Shown here: positions 34,740 through 44,011 of the stretch, one piece after another
Position numbering within the stretch: position 1 is the first letter of the stretch
How the letters are laid out: the number at the start of each line of letters is the position of its first letter
DNA from: Vibrio sp. LaRot3
Lineage (GTDB): Bacteria; Pseudomonadota; Gammaproteobacteria; Enterobacterales; Vibrionaceae
DNA: 64,000 nucleotides
Direction: 5' to 3'
Assembly (NCBI RefSeq): GCF_027587025.1
Contig: NZ_JAPPTI010000001.1
Location: 496,001 to 560,000 of the forward strand
Translations under genes and position numbers: made by a program
The notes under the pieces: generated by a model
What the model saw: the letters and a program-made list of their open reading frames with translations, nothing else
What the model was told of the DNA's origin: nothing
Database searches by the model: none

Positions 34740-35546
34740 TTATTTGAATGTAGACCAAATCGGCGCATGATCAGACGGTTTTTCTATACCACGAAGCGGG
34801 TAATCAATATCCGATTCAACGCAGCTAGTTGCTAATGCAGGGGTGGCTAAAATAACATCAATGCGCAGGCCACGATTATCATCGAAGCCACGAGAACGGT
34901 AATCAAACCAAGAGAACTTATCTTCTACTTCTGGTTGCAATTGACGGAAGGTGTCAACAAATCCCCAATCCATTAATGTTTTTAACCATTCACGTTCTTC
35001 TGGTTGGAAAGAACATTTACCGGTTTTTAGCCAACGCTTTTTATTTGCTTCACCAATGCCGATGTCTGAATCGATTGGACTAATATTAATATCACCCATA
35101 ACGATGAGCTTCTCATCGTTATTATGATATTCGTTGAGGTAGTTCATGAGATCTTTATAGAACTGACGTTTATAAGGATATTTAGTCTCATGGTTTACAT
35201 TATCCCCCTGAGGGAAATAGCCATTGAGTACTGTCACTTTGTCACCGTGTTGATCTTCAAAAGTCGCCATGATCATGCGCTTTTGATGTTCTTCACTATC
35301 GGTAGGAAAGCCTTTTTGTACAGAGATAGGCTCTTGTTTACACAGCATAGCCACACCGTAATGTGCTTTTTGACCATGAAAGTAAACTTTATAGCCCATT
35401 GCTTCCACATCTTCGATAGGAAAGGCTTCGTCATGGACTTTGATTTCTTGTAGACCGATCACGTCTGGCTGATGTTTATCTATCAAAGCTTGTAACTGGT
35501 GTAGTCTTGCGCGTAAGCCGTTGATATTAAAGCTAACTACTTTCAT
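34740..35546 (-). CDS. xthA: Exodeoxyribonuclease III
   Basis: 268 residues, the length of E. coli XthA. AP endonuclease and 3'-5' exonuclease of base excision repair. Seen: [31 protein letters not shown] (metal-binding Glu), [32 protein letters not shown] and SDHAP (catalytic Asp-His). ATG 35546 shares a base with the roxA stop (TAATG), which argues against a start 12 codons upstream. It ends the rsmS-roxA-xthA run. Confidence 0.96.
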   Translation of the reverse strand: MKVVSFNINGLRARLHQLQALIDKHQPDVIGLQEIKVHDEAFPIEDVEAMGYKVYFHGQKAHYGVAMLCKQEPISVQKGFPTDSEEHQKRMIMATFEDQHGDKVTVLNGYFPQGDNVNHETKYPYKRQFYKDLMNYLNEYHNNDEKLIVMGDINISPIDSDIGIGEANKKRWLKTGKCSFQPEEREWLKTLMDWGFVDTFRQLQPEVEDKFSWFDYRSRGFDDNRGLRIDVILATPALATSCVESDIDYPLRGIEKPSDHAPIWSTFK

Positions 35547-36706
35547 TATTCTTCCTCTTGGCACTCTTCCTGTATAAACCAATAGCCTTTATTGAGTAAC
35601 TCTTGCAGAGTTTTAATACTGGTTATTTTAGGCAATTGGCTTAGCTGTTGAAGGGATAATAGTTGGCGATCAGAAAGTTGCATTGCAAGTTCTTGGTCGC
35701 AAGTGTCTAGTGTGAATGATTCACCGTTGATGTAAATAGTGCACGGTGAGTCTTGATGATAAATTGCTCTCAAGCCAGAGACTTTATGCAGTTCGACTCC
35801 TTGAGAGAGTATGTGCTCAACTTCTGCTTGAGAGTAAGGTGAATCAGGCTCGACAATGTCTAGCTGATGGCGTGATTGACTCAGCATGGTGCCAAGAAAG
35901 TCATCAAGTTTAGAATCAGATTGGAGAGCTTGAGTCAGCATTGTTGTTAGATGCTGCTTGTCTTCAGCTGTCAGCATGCCATAGCTAGGTTGAGCAGCTT
36001 GCTGTGGATTGTGTAGATGCACGTCACCAATATCATTGGCTAGGATGTAGTCAGCAAAATTACTCAGTAATTCTTGTTCTTTTGGAGAGCGGAAACCGAT
36101 TGAGTAGCTCAAACTTGGCTCAAGAGTTGTGCCTTCATGAGGGAAGCCAGGTGGAATATAGAGGATATCTCCCGGTTCCAGTTCTTGGTCTATGATGGCG
36201 TCAAAGGACTCAATTTGACGCAGGGCACCAGCTTGAATCTTTTCTTGATACTGACCTTTATCCATATCGCCCACGCGCCAGCGCCTTTTGCCGTGACCTT
36301 GAATAATGAACACATCATATTGATCGATGTGTGGACCAACACCACCACCGGGGGCTGAGTAACACACCATTAGGTCATCGAATAGCCATTGAGGGAGTTG
36401 CTGAAATGGCTCAATCAGTGCGGCGCTGGGCATATGCCAATGGTTACAGGCTTGAACAATCAGCTGCCAATGAGTGTCTGGTAAGGTGGCAAAATGGTTT
36501 TCGTCTAGGGGACCATGTGTTGCTTGCCACACGTTATTTGCATTGCTGATGTAGCGAGAATCAACGCACTCTTCCATCGACAAACCTGCCAGTTCTTCTG
36601 CTGAGATTGGGTCGATAAAGTTGGCGAATCCATTTTTGATTATGGTCGGTTTTTTGTGCCAATAGTCAGCAAGAAACTGAGAAAGGTCGAAGCTGAGTTG
36701 ATACAT
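35546..36706 (-). CDS. roxA: 50S ribosomal protein L16 arginine hydroxylase RoxA (YcfD-like, JmjC fold)
   Basis: 386 residues. 2-oxoglutarate/Fe(II) oxygenase of the YcfD family, which hydroxylates an arginine of ribosomal protein L16. The iron ligands are visible as HID in [14 protein letters not shown] and the distal His in [16 protein letters not shown] and [10 protein letters not shown]-like [11 protein letters not shown] follow. A winged-helix dimer region lies at the C-terminus. Its ATG abuts the rsmS stop with no gap, and its stop overlaps the xthA start. Confidence 0.93.
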   Translation of the reverse strand: MYQLSFDLSQFLADYWHKKPTIIKNGFANFIDPISAEELAGLSMEECVDSRYISNANNVWQATHGPLDENHFATLPDTHWQLIVQACNHWHMPSAALIEPFQQLPQWLFDDLMVCYSAPGGGVGPHIDQYDVFIIQGHGKRRWRVGDMDKGQYQEKIQAGALRQIESFDAIIDQELEPGDILYIPPGFPHEGTTLEPSLSYSIGFRSPKEQELLSNFADYILANDIGDVHLHNPQQAAQPSYGMLTAEDKQHLTTMLTQALQSDSKLDDFLGTMLSQSRHQLDIVEPDSPYSQAEVEHILSQGVELHKVSGLRAIYHQDSPCTIYINGESFTLDTCDQELAMQLSDRQLLSLQQLSQLPKITSIKTLQELLNKGYWFIQEECQEEE

Positions 36707-36871
36707 CTACGCCTCTTTAGTTAGTTTGGTTTCGAGATCAGATTGGACGATCTTTATCGCTTCAAGTGCAGTTTTGGGGTCAATTTGGTTACTTTCTAGT
36801 AGATAGATAAGGTCTACTGCCAGTTTTACTTCGTCAGGCGCACTATCAAGGCTAGGAGTCACTGAAGACAT
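36707..36871 (-). CDS. rsmS: RsmS (YbaM, DUF2496) small regulatory protein
   Basis: 54 residues. The core [20 protein letters not shown] then [17 protein letters not shown] closely resembles E. coli YbaM / Pectobacterium RsmS ([12 protein letters not shown]). RsmS was reported as a pleiotropic regulator of motility, quorum sensing and virulence traits through the Rsm pathway; its biochemical action is not known. Located directly beside priC as in enterics, which supports the call. No gap to roxA. Confidence 0.88.
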   Translation of the reverse strand: MSSVTPSLDSAPDEVKLAVDLIYLLESNQIDPKTALEAIKIVQSDLETKLTKEA

Positions 36872-36873
36872 AA

Positions 36874-37422
36874 TTACTGATTTCTCTCTCTATAAGTGAT
36901 TTGTTTTTCTAATTTGATTTTCGCTTCCTGGCAGCGTTTCAAGCGTTGTTCGGTAGTCAACAACGCCTGTTGAGCTTGCTGCTGCTGAAAAGGGGAGGCG
37001 TATTGCAAGGCCATTTGTTTGTCGCGTACCATTTCCATTAAACGTCGTTCCCACTCTTGATGCTGAGTCAGTTCCTGATAGAGAACATTGATCGGTTTTT
37101 GGTAGTAACTTTTGTGTTTTGGTTCGCTTTTACGAATGGTTTGTGTCGCGAGCTCTCTCTGAATCGCCGAAATCTGCGCAAGTAACCGTTCAGTTAGATA
37201 TTCCGCTCGAATTGGGGTGAGCTTGCCGCTATCTTGCTCACGAATAATTGTGTCTAATGTCGCTTGTGTTTCCTTAACACAAGGGACGACTAATCGAGCT
37301 TTGCAATGGAATAACACCGCATCGAATAGAGGGAGGTGATGTTCGCCTCTTTGTCTATCTAATTGCGCAGCCTGTTGAGCAAGCTGTTCCAATGTTGTGC
37401 TGAGCTGTTTTAGTTGACTCAT
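36874..37422 (-). CDS. priC: Primosomal replication protein PriC (N'')
   Basis: 182 residues, rich in Gln, helical. PriC helps reload DnaB on stalled forks. Recognised by its length (E. coli 175), the central [17 protein letters not shown] with aromatic and cysteine residues, the [14 protein letters not shown] helix and the basic tail [18 protein letters not shown], and by the rsmS neighbour. ATG 37422 overlaps the TSUP stop (ATGA). Confidence 0.85.
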   Translation of the reverse strand: MSQLKQLSTTLEQLAQQAAQLDRQRGEHHLPLFDAVLFHCKARLVVPCVKETQATLDTIIREQDSGKLTPIRAEYLTERLLAQISAIQRELATQTIRKSEPKHKSYYQKPINVLYQELTQHQEWERRLMEMVRDKQMALQYASPFQQQQAQQALLTTEQRLKRCQEAKIKLEKQITYRERNQ

Positions 37423-38198
37423 AAGTTTACAAACCACGCATCGTAGGCAAGTTTGACCGCAAGCACACTGACTACGGTAACAAAAACAGGGCGAATGAAC
37501 TTAGCGCCAAAGCGGATAGCAGAATGGGCCCCCACAAATGCGCCGGCCATTAAGCACAACCCCATGGTTAACCCAAGAACCCAATCGATGTGGCCTAAGA
37601 TGGCAAAGGTGACCAAAGAAGTGAAATTACTGGTGAAGTTCATTGCTTTGGCTAACCCGGAGGCGAGCAAAATATTGAGGCGATAAAGTGCCATTGAGCT
37701 GACAGTCCAAAATGCACCAGTGCCAGGGCCGGCGACACCATCATAAAAACCAAGTACGAAGCCTTGGCCATATTGTTTTTTGTTAAACGTCGGGCAAGGT
37801 TGAGGCATTTCATTACTGCTGTTTTTCGGCGTTTTATGCCAAATGGTGTAAACAGCGGCGGCTAAGATGACCAGCGGCAACAACTTTTCTAGCCATTGGG
37901 TTGGGATCCAATCAACGAACAGTGTCCCGAGAGTTGCACCAATCAAAGTGGCGATAAACGCACGTCCCCAACACTTTGGTTTGAACAAGCGCTTTTTGTA
38001 ATAAGTAAATGCAGCCGTAGAAGAGGCAAAGGTGGCAGCTAGTTTGTTCGTACCCAAGGCGATATGCGGAGGAAGCCCTAAAGAGAGTAGAGCAGGCACT
38101 GTTAGCATGCCGCCGCCTCCGGCAACCGCATCAATAAATCCAGCAACAAAAGCGACCAGCGCCAAAACCAACAGCATGGTTGGCTCAATCATTTCCAT
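37419..38198 (-). CDS. TSUP-family (TauE/SafE, YfcA-like) membrane transporter
   Basis: 259 residues, about eight membrane helices. Two family repeats are seen: FVAGFIDAVAGGGGMLTVPALL with TNKLAATFASSTAAFTY, and GFYDGVAGPGTGAFWTVSSMAL with KAMNFTSNFTSL. Members move sulfite, sulfonates or other organic anions; YfcA-type substrates are unknown. A TTG at 38201 and ATGs at 38198 and 38192 are possible starts; 38198 is used. It is coupled to priC by a four-base overlap. Confidence 0.85.
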   Translation of the reverse strand: MEMIEPTMLLVLALVAFVAGFIDAVAGGGGMLTVPALLSLGLPPHIALGTNKLAATFASSTAAFTYYKKRLFKPKCWGRAFIATLIGATLGTLFVDWIPTQWLEKLLPLVILAAAVYTIWHKTPKNSSNEMPQPCPTFNKKQYGQGFVLGFYDGVAGPGTGAFWTVSSMALYRLNILLASGLAKAMNFTSNFTSLVTFAILGHIDWVLGLTMGLCLMAGAFVGAHSAIRFGAKFIRPVFVTVVSVLAVKLAYDAWFVNL

Positions 38199-38243
38199 CA
38201 AGATGTGTGTTCTTCTGATTATGGTTATTGTAATTGGGCAAGG

Positions 38244-40319
38244 TTAATATTCGATCACTCGCTCAAACGGAGGTAATGAATCTAACAATGATTTGCCGTA
38301 ACGCTTTGATACCAATCGGCGATCAAGGATGATGACTTTACCAGAATCTCGCTCTTTTCGCAGTAATCGACCGACTGATTGAATGAGCTTCTTACTTGCT
38401 TCTGGAACAGTGATCTGCATAAATGGGTTACCCCCTTTATCTTCGATGTATTCCGCGTGCGCGCGTTCAACCGGCGAGGTCGGTACAGCAAATGGAATTT
38501 TAGTGATAATCAAATTTTCTAAAAGCTCACCCGGAAGATCTAAGCCTTCTGAAAAACTGCCAGTACCAAATAAAATACTGGTTTTTTGACATTGCACTAA
38601 GGTTTTATGTTTTTTGAGTATCTCACCTCGCGACTCTTTACCTTGGATCTGTAGCGCCCAACCTTTTTTGATGAATTGGCTATCGAGCGCTTCAGCAACC
38701 TGATTCATCTGCCAATAAGAAGAGAATAAAACTAAATTGGCTTGTTTGTCTTCAATTAGGTTAGGCAGAATATCGATAAGATATTCCGTAAACTCAGGTG
38801 CTTGAGGTTCGTACTTCATCTTAGGCACAATGAGCTGCGCTTGCTTTTGGTAATCAAAAGGAGACGCTAAGGCTAAAAAACGAGTGCCATCTTCTGCTTT
38901 TTCACTGATCCCCGCTTGGCGGCAAAAAAAGCTAAACGAGTTCAGCGCGCGCATGGTAGCAGACGTAAGTACAGCACCAAGGCAGCGACTCCAAAGTTGC
39001 TGATCCAATTGCCAGCCGACTTCCAGTGGCGAGACATTAACAATGAAATCGCCTTCTCTTTCTTGGTCGAGCTCTAACCAACGAGCCAATGGCGCACCTT
39101 TCTCTCTTTGTGGCTCTGCCATCAAGTTCCATACTTGGGCTAAATTATCCATTCTTTGAATATAGAAGCCGATTTCTGCTAGAGCAGGTTCTGCCAATCG
39201 GCTAGATACTTCGCCATCTTTAACCCTTTCAGCAATCAGGTCGGCGATTTTTGCCGTCGCTTGAGCGCCTTTATGAGAAAGTTGCTTGAGCTGTTTGGCT
39301 TCTTCTTCTAGCCAAGAGGGGAGTTCACCATGCTCAAAGCGATAAAGATTCTCTTCAAAATGGGCAGGATCAAAGCTCGATGCAAGCTGAGTAAGCGAAG
39401 GGATAAGCTGCTGAACGGAATCTTGCAGTTCATTACGAAAACGACCAACGCGCTTTTCATCGGCGAGGTTGGCGAATTTGGTCACGGATTGATTCAATCG
39501 TTCAAGCCAAGACGCCGCACCCTTTAAGCTAGCTGCGGCGGCTGAGTGATCTCTAGCAACGTGTGGGAGGTGATGGGCTTCATCGAAAACGTAAATTGTA
39601 TTTTCAGGCTCGGGTAAAATTACCCCACCACCAAGATCGGCATCGGCCATTACCAAGCTGTGGTTAGCAATAATGACATCGGTTTTATCGAGCTCTGAAC
39701 GAGCTTTTTGGAACGGACAGCCTCTGTGTGCTGGCATGCTGTTGTTACAGCTGTGTTTGTCGCTCACGATCATTCGCCAGATTTCATCAGAAATAGTTTT
39801 AGGCCACGAGTCCCTATCACCATCCCATTTTCCTTGGCTGAGGCTTTTGTACATGGTTTGCAATAGCTCAATGTCTTTTTGCTTAGGCTTTGATTCGAAC
39901 ATCGCCAATTGTCCGCCATCTGCGCCGCAAGCACTGGCAAGCTTCTCGGCACAGCAATAACGCTGACGGCCTTTGGCCAAAATAAACGAGAACTCGCGGT
40001 CGGTGATGCGACGAAACAGTGGTAGATCTTTATTAATGAGCTGTTCTTGTAATGCCACTGTAGCGGTAGAGATAACCACTTTGCGGTTATTGAGTACGGC
40101 AACTGGAATCGTTGACATTAAATAGGAGAGTGATTTGCCAATCCCGGTTCCTGCTTCTGCGACGATAATGCGATTAGATTTGTGATACTCGCCGCACAGC
40201 GTTTTGGCTATCTCTGCAACGAGGTAATTTTGCGCTCGACGCGGTACAAAGTTTTCCAATTGAAACTGCAGGTTTTGATAACTTTGGCGGATAGATTGTT
40301 GTATTTTAGTGTTCGTCAT
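38244..40319 (-). CDS. dinG: DinG-family ATP-dependent DNA helicase
   Basis: 691 residues (E. coli DinG 716). XPD-like superfamily 2 helicase that unwinds 5'-3', including R-loops and forked DNA. Walker A AEAGTGIGKS, four cysteines that suit the Fe-S cluster (RYCCAEKLASACGA then SCNNS and RGCPF), the DEAH box VFDEAHHLP and late motifs FGTGSFSEGLDLPGE and QSVGRLLR are intact. ATG 40319 is chosen at MTNTKIQQ; twelve upstream codons are not conserved. Confidence 0.92.
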   Translation of the reverse strand: MTNTKIQQSIRQSYQNLQFQLENFVPRRAQNYLVAEIAKTLCGEYHKSNRIIVAEAGTGIGKSLSYLMSTIPVAVLNNRKVVISTATVALQEQLINKDLPLFRRITDREFSFILAKGRQRYCCAEKLASACGADGGQLAMFESKPKQKDIELLQTMYKSLSQGKWDGDRDSWPKTISDEIWRMIVSDKHSCNNSMPAHRGCPFQKARSELDKTDVIIANHSLVMADADLGGGVILPEPENTIYVFDEAHHLPHVARDHSAAAASLKGAASWLERLNQSVTKFANLADEKRVGRFRNELQDSVQQLIPSLTQLASSFDPAHFEENLYRFEHGELPSWLEEEAKQLKQLSHKGAQATAKIADLIAERVKDGEVSSRLAEPALAEIGFYIQRMDNLAQVWNLMAEPQREKGAPLARWLELDQEREGDFIVNVSPLEVGWQLDQQLWSRCLGAVLTSATMRALNSFSFFCRQAGISEKAEDGTRFLALASPFDYQKQAQLIVPKMKYEPQAPEFTEYLIDILPNLIEDKQANLVLFSSYWQMNQVAEALDSQFIKKGWALQIQGKESRGEILKKHKTLVQCQKTSILFGTGSFSEGLDLPGELLENLIITKIPFAVPTSPVERAHAEYIEDKGGNPFMQITVPEASKKLIQSVGRLLRKERDSGKVIILDRRLVSKRYGKSLLDSLPPFERVIEY

Positions 40320-40836
40320 ACGGCTGCCTCGATCGCGGGGAGCTGATAGTACCACACATATCCAATGCTACGTACTTCACGAATCAGATTCGTTTTCCTC
40401 TAAAAGATAGATCTTCTTCACAAAAAAAAACTGAACCTTCATGAACTTAGATTTAATTCTAAAAGTAAAAAATATAGAACTCTAAAAACTCACCTTAACT
40501 TCGCTAAAATTCTGCCAGCGCGACGCAAATCTCATTTTTTCAGACTAATCATCTAAAAGTGCGATGCAATTCATTTGTTGATAGATGACTCATAAAGGTT
40601 AGAAGTTACTCGAAAAAGTATGTAACTTTTGTGTAAGTGCTTGTTTTTAAATGATTTGATATTTTTTTATCTGCAATTTTTATAATATTTGACAGTCCGA
40701 ATAATCTTTTGCAATCTAGACCGCGAATTTGAGTTGAAGTGATATCGAGCCCTCGAGAGTAAGAATCATCTTCAACATTTTGAAAGGGAACCGGATAAGG
40801 AATTCCCTACAATCTATGAAAAGGCAGTGGATTATC
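40320..40836. other. Divergent control region between dinG and the porin gene
   Basis: 517 bases with no gene that I can support. A perfect 15-base palindrome ACGAATC-A-GATTCGT lies at 40379-40393. The lower half is AT-rich; a TATAAT at 40681-40686, with TTGATA 19 bases before it, is the best porin -10 candidate and would give a ~145-base untranslated leader. Confidence 0.45.
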
Positions 40837-41805
40837 ATGAAAAAGACTCTAGTAGCTCTTTCAATTCTAGCAGCAGCAACATCAGTTAGCGCTGCAGAAG
40901 TATACAACAACAACGGTGTTACTCTTTCTGTAAACGGTGACCTAGATGTTCATTACATCAAAGCTCATGACGTAGATACAGATGCTGAGCTAGCTGTTGA
41001 TGATGCAGATTTCGGTTTCGGTCTAGCTTACGATGTAAATCAAGACTTTACAGTTGGTGGTGCACTAAACATCGATGGTGACAACGGTTCAGACAACGAA
41101 GGCATCACTGTAGATGAAGCTTTCGTTGGCTTTATGACTAACGGTCACACTCTTACTTTCGGTAAGCAGTACACAATTCGTGATGATTCTGGTATCGGTT
41201 CTGATTACGAGTTTGGTCTATCTGGTGCAGTAGAAAATTCTGATTTCTACGGTTCTCAAGTTGTTAAATACGTATACGACAACGGCGAAATGTTCTACGC
41301 AGGTGCTTCTTACTCTGCTTACGAAAACGGTTCAAACGGCCGCGTTGATGGCGACAAAGAGTTTGACGTACGTCTAGGTCTACGTGTTGCTGATTTCGAC
41401 TTCACATCTTACATCGGTTCTACTGATAAAGGTGTAGTTCAAGAAGATCACTACATCCTTGAAGGTCGTTACACAATTAACGCATTCGAACTAGCGGCAA
41501 CTTACGCATGGTCTACTGAGTCACAACCAAACGCAACAGACATTGAGCGTGACGTTATCGGCCTTGCTGCTACTTACACAGTAAACGAGAAAGTAACTCT
41601 AGCTGCTGGTTACAGCATCTTTGGTAACGACATTGCTAACAGCGATGATGTTAACCAAGGTTACCTAAACGGTACTTACAACTTCTCTTCAAACGTATGG
41701 ACTTACGCTGAAGTTGGCTTTACTGATGCACAGCAAACTAACGATGCTGGCGAAACAGTAGACCAAGACACTGCATTCGTAATTGGTATGGGCGTATCTT
41801 TCTAA
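40837..41805 (+). CDS. ompT: Outer-membrane general porin (Vibrio OmpT-like)
   Basis: 322 residues with a signal peptide ending TSVSA-AEV, acidic external loops, and a C-terminal strand ending in Phe (AFVIGMGVSF), the mark of a beta-barrel protein. NGDLDVHYIKAHD, DAFVGF-like DEAFVGFMTNGHTLTFGKQY and repeated aromatic-flanked strands suit a 16-strand trimeric porin of the Gram-negative porin family. The symbol rests on recalled synteny: in V. cholerae ompT lies beside dinG. It is not the E. coli OmpT protease. Codon use is extremely biased, so it is highly expressed. ATG 40837 is used because it begins the signal peptide; ribosome site is weak (AAGG 13 bases upstream). Confidence 0.75.
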   Translation: MKKTLVALSILAAATSVSAAEVYNNNGVTLSVNGDLDVHYIKAHDVDTDAELAVDDADFGFGLAYDVNQDFTVGGALNIDGDNGSDNEGITVDEAFVGFMTNGHTLTFGKQYTIRDDSGIGSDYEFGLSGAVENSDFYGSQVVKYVYDNGEMFYAGASYSAYENGSNGRVDGDKEFDVRLGLRVADFDFTSYIGSTDKGVVQEDHYILEGRYTINAFELAATYAWSTESQPNATDIERDVIGLAATYTVNEKVTLAAGYSIFGNDIANSDDVNQGYLNGTYNFSSNVWTYAEVGFTDAQQTNDAGETVDQDTAFVIGMGVSF

Positions 41806-41830
41806 GATAGCTTCAATATTAGTTATTATG

Positions 41831-41863
41831 ATAAAGCCACCACTTAGGTGGCTTTATTTTTTT
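41831..41863 (+). terminator. Rho-independent terminator of the porin gene
   Basis: ATAAAGCCACC / GGTGGCTTTAT stem with ACTTA loop and a T-run of eight. Confidence 0.9.
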
Positions 41864-41876
41864 ATCGAGGAAGACA

Positions 41877-42503
41877 ATGAAAAAGTTATTACTAGCAGCT
41901 TTAGTTGGTTGTTCATTTAATGCGGCAGCCGCAGACATTAGTTTTGAAAGTGGCATTGATGTACTAGCGCTCAATGGTAAAAGCGTTCAGAACGCAGACA
42001 GCATTGAACTTCCTGCTGGTGAGAACCAGATAGTTATTGAGTATTCTAAAGCGTTGAAGTCTGGCTCAAGCAAGAAAACCTATACTTCAAAACCATACGT
42101 TGTAAGTATTCATGTGGCTAATGAGCTTGATTCATACAAGCTTGGCATCGAAACTTACCGCACCTATGAACTTGCCAAAGTGAAGTTTGATGCCGGTAAT
42201 GTTGAATGGCAAGTAAGCAACAACGGCTCACCAACAGAATACGACCTAGAGCTTTTACCGGGGGTTCCTGGCCTACTCCCTTATGCAAATATTGAAGAAG
42301 CGATACGACTGTACAACAAGAACAACGGTATTGTTTTAACCTCTTCTGGTGCGATGAATATTAATGAAGCCGCTGTCTCCGTTGCAAAAGACGGTAAAAT
42401 CACCGTTACGGGTGATGCTGTTACCCAGCTTAAGCTTTGGTACACTAAAGCAAGCAAAGAAGAGCGAAAAGAATTTCGCCGTTGGATGATTGATCAAGAT
42501 TAA
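41877..42503 (+). CDS. DUF2057 (UPF0319, YccT-like) secreted protein
   Basis: 208 residues with a signal peptide (KKLLLAALVGCSFNAAAA). The core DISFESGIDVLALNG ... ELPAGENQIVIEYSKAL and the C-terminal QLKLWYTKASKEERKEFRRWMI match the UPF0319/DUF2057 family, which includes E. coli YccT. YccT has been linked to curli/RpoS-dependent expression in enterics; role here unknown. GAGGAAG precedes the ATG. It sits just behind the porin terminator, so it could be reached by read-through. Confidence 0.88.
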   Translation: MKKLLLAALVGCSFNAAAADISFESGIDVLALNGKSVQNADSIELPAGENQIVIEYSKALKSGSSKKTYTSKPYVVSIHVANELDSYKLGIETYRTYELAKVKFDAGNVEWQVSNNGSPTEYDLELLPGVPGLLPYANIEEAIRLYNKNNGIVLTSSGAMNINEAAVSVAKDGKITVTGDAVTQLKLWYTKASKEERKEFRRWMIDQD

Positions 42504-42528
42504 ATCGTTTCGGCAGTAGATTATGTTA

Positions 42529-42561
42529 CGAAAAGGGTTGGTTGTTTTCCAACCCTTTTCG
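42529..42561. terminator. Terminator between DUF2057 gene and bioA
   Basis: Perfect 13-bp stem CGAAAAGGGTTGG / CCAACCCTTTTCG with seven-base loop between convergent genes. Confidence 0.85.
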
Positions 42562-42564
42562 CAT

Positions 42565-43845
42565 CTATGCGATGAAGCAATTTGATTTGCTGAGTGCACT
42601 GACTACTGATGCAACTAGAGTAGAGATTTGTTCTGGTCTGCTTATATACGGCGGCATCATGTAGATGAGCTTGCCAAATGGCCTTATCCATACCCCTTGT
42701 TGCACGAAATGGGCCTGGATCTCTTCCATATTTACTGCAGAGTGCGTTTCTACCACACCAATTGCGCCAAGCCATCTTACGTCTTTAACTCTAGGGTGAT
42801 GTTGTAGCTCTGGCAGTAATAGAGAAAACTGTTGCTCTATACTTTTTACTTGGCTTTGCCATTGGTTTTCCTCAAGCAATGTCATACTTGCTGTCGCTAC
42901 CGCGCACGCTAGTGGGTTACCCATAAACGTTGGGCCATGCATAAAGCAACCAGCCTCACCACCACATACCGTATCGGCCACATGTTTTGAGGTCAGAGTA
43001 GCGGATAGTGTCATATAGCCACCCGTTAGGGCTTTACCTAAACACAGTATATCTGGCTGTATATCGGCGTGTTCATAGGCGAATAGTTTGCCAGTGCGAC
43101 CGAAACCTGTCGCGATTTCATCAAGAATCAACAATACGCCATAACGATCGCAGAGTTCTCGAATTTGTCTCAGGTATTCAGGATGATAGATGCGCATGCC
43201 GCCTGCGCCTTGCACGATAGGTTCAAGGATCACCGCTGCAATATGTTGATGATGTTTCTCTAACTGAGCTTTGAATGGAATGATGTCTTCTTCATCCCAC
43301 GGATCGAAGTAGCCTGTTTTTGGCGAAGTGGCAAAAATGTGCTCTGGCAAAAAGCCTTTGTAGAGTGAGTGCATTGAGTTATCAGGATCGGTGACAGACA
43401 TTGCGGCAAAGGTGTCACCGTGATAACCATCTCTTAGCGTTAAAAATTGACTGCGCTTTTCCCCTTTTGCGTGCCAATACTGCAATGCCATTTTTAAGCT
43501 AACTTCGACTGCGACTGAGCCTGAATCGGCTAAGAAAACATGTTGTAAGTTATCGGCGGTCATAGCGACTAATTTCTTACACAAATCAATCGCTGGTTGG
43601 TGGGTAATGCCACCAAACATGACGTGCGAGACTTTATCTATTTGGCTATGTGCCGCTTTATTTAGCACTGGATGATTATAACCATGGATGGCTGACCACC
43701 ATGAAGACATCCCATCGATAAGTTTGGTGCCATCTTCTAAATAAAGGTTAACACCCTCAGCGTGAGTCACTGGATAGCAGGTCAGAGGTGTGATTGTAGA
43801 AGTATACGGATGCCAGATATGGCGGCGATCGAAAGCGATGTCCAT
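42565..43845 (-). CDS. bioA: Adenosylmethionine-8-amino-7-oxononanoate aminotransferase
   Basis: 426 residues. Class III aminotransferase that turns 7-keto-8-aminopelargonate into 7,8-diaminopelargonate, with S-adenosylmethionine as amino donor. Seen: HIWHPYTS at the start, DGMSSWWSAIHGYNHP, DSGSVAVEVSLKMALQYW, DEIATGFGRTGK, CLGKALTGGYM (PLP lysine) and HGPTFMGNPLACAVA. ATG 43845 is chosen over a TTG four codons upstream. Divergent from bioB across a BirA-type operator. Confidence 0.96.
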   Translation of the reverse strand: MDIAFDRRHIWHPYTSTITPLTCYPVTHAEGVNLYLEDGTKLIDGMSSWWSAIHGYNHPVLNKAAHSQIDKVSHVMFGGITHQPAIDLCKKLVAMTADNLQHVFLADSGSVAVEVSLKMALQYWHAKGEKRSQFLTLRDGYHGDTFAAMSVTDPDNSMHSLYKGFLPEHIFATSPKTGYFDPWDEEDIIPFKAQLEKHHQHIAAVILEPIVQGAGGMRIYHPEYLRQIRELCDRYGVLLILDEIATGFGRTGKLFAYEHADIQPDILCLGKALTGGYMTLSATLTSKHVADTVCGGEAGCFMHGPTFMGNPLACAVATASMTLLEENQWQSQVKSIEQQFSLLLPELQHHPRVKDVRWLGAIGVVETHSAVNMEEIQAHFVQQGVWIRPFGKLIYMMPPYISRPEQISTLVASVVSALSKSNCFIA

Positions 43846-43884
43846 GAAGCTTACCAATGTGAGGTTTGTTTAAAAAATAATCAA

Positions 43885-43917
43885 ATGTAAACTTTTGATT
43901 TTTTATTGTGTTGACAG
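43885..43917. promoter_or_regulatory. BirA (biotin) operator between bioA and bioB
   Basis: Half-sites ATGTAAAC (43885-43892) and GTTGACAG (43910-43917) face each other over 17 bases, matching TTGTAAAC-N16/17-GTTTACAA with one weak half. The right half contains the bioB -35 box, so biotinyl-AMP-loaded BirA would shut both divergent directions. Confidence 0.75.
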
Positions 43918-43938
43918 TCTACATGCTGTCAGTAGACT
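43911..43938 (+). promoter_or_regulatory. bioBFCD promoter
   Basis: TTGACA (43911-43916), 16-base spacer, TAGACT (43933-43938). An inverted repeat AGTCTAC / AGTAGACT-type (43916-43938) spans the spacer and -10. Confidence 0.6.
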
Positions 43939-44011
43939 AGCCAAGTGTTAAACGTAACAGCTTGCAAATGCAGATTGGCTGCTACTCAATAGAAAGATAA
44001 AAGGAAAGCAC

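Noticed and set aside
40837-41805. Porin read as the E. coli OmpT omptin protease
   Set aside because: Length, strand pattern and C-terminus fit a general porin; omptin catalytic Asp-His motifs are absent. The shared symbol is a naming accident.
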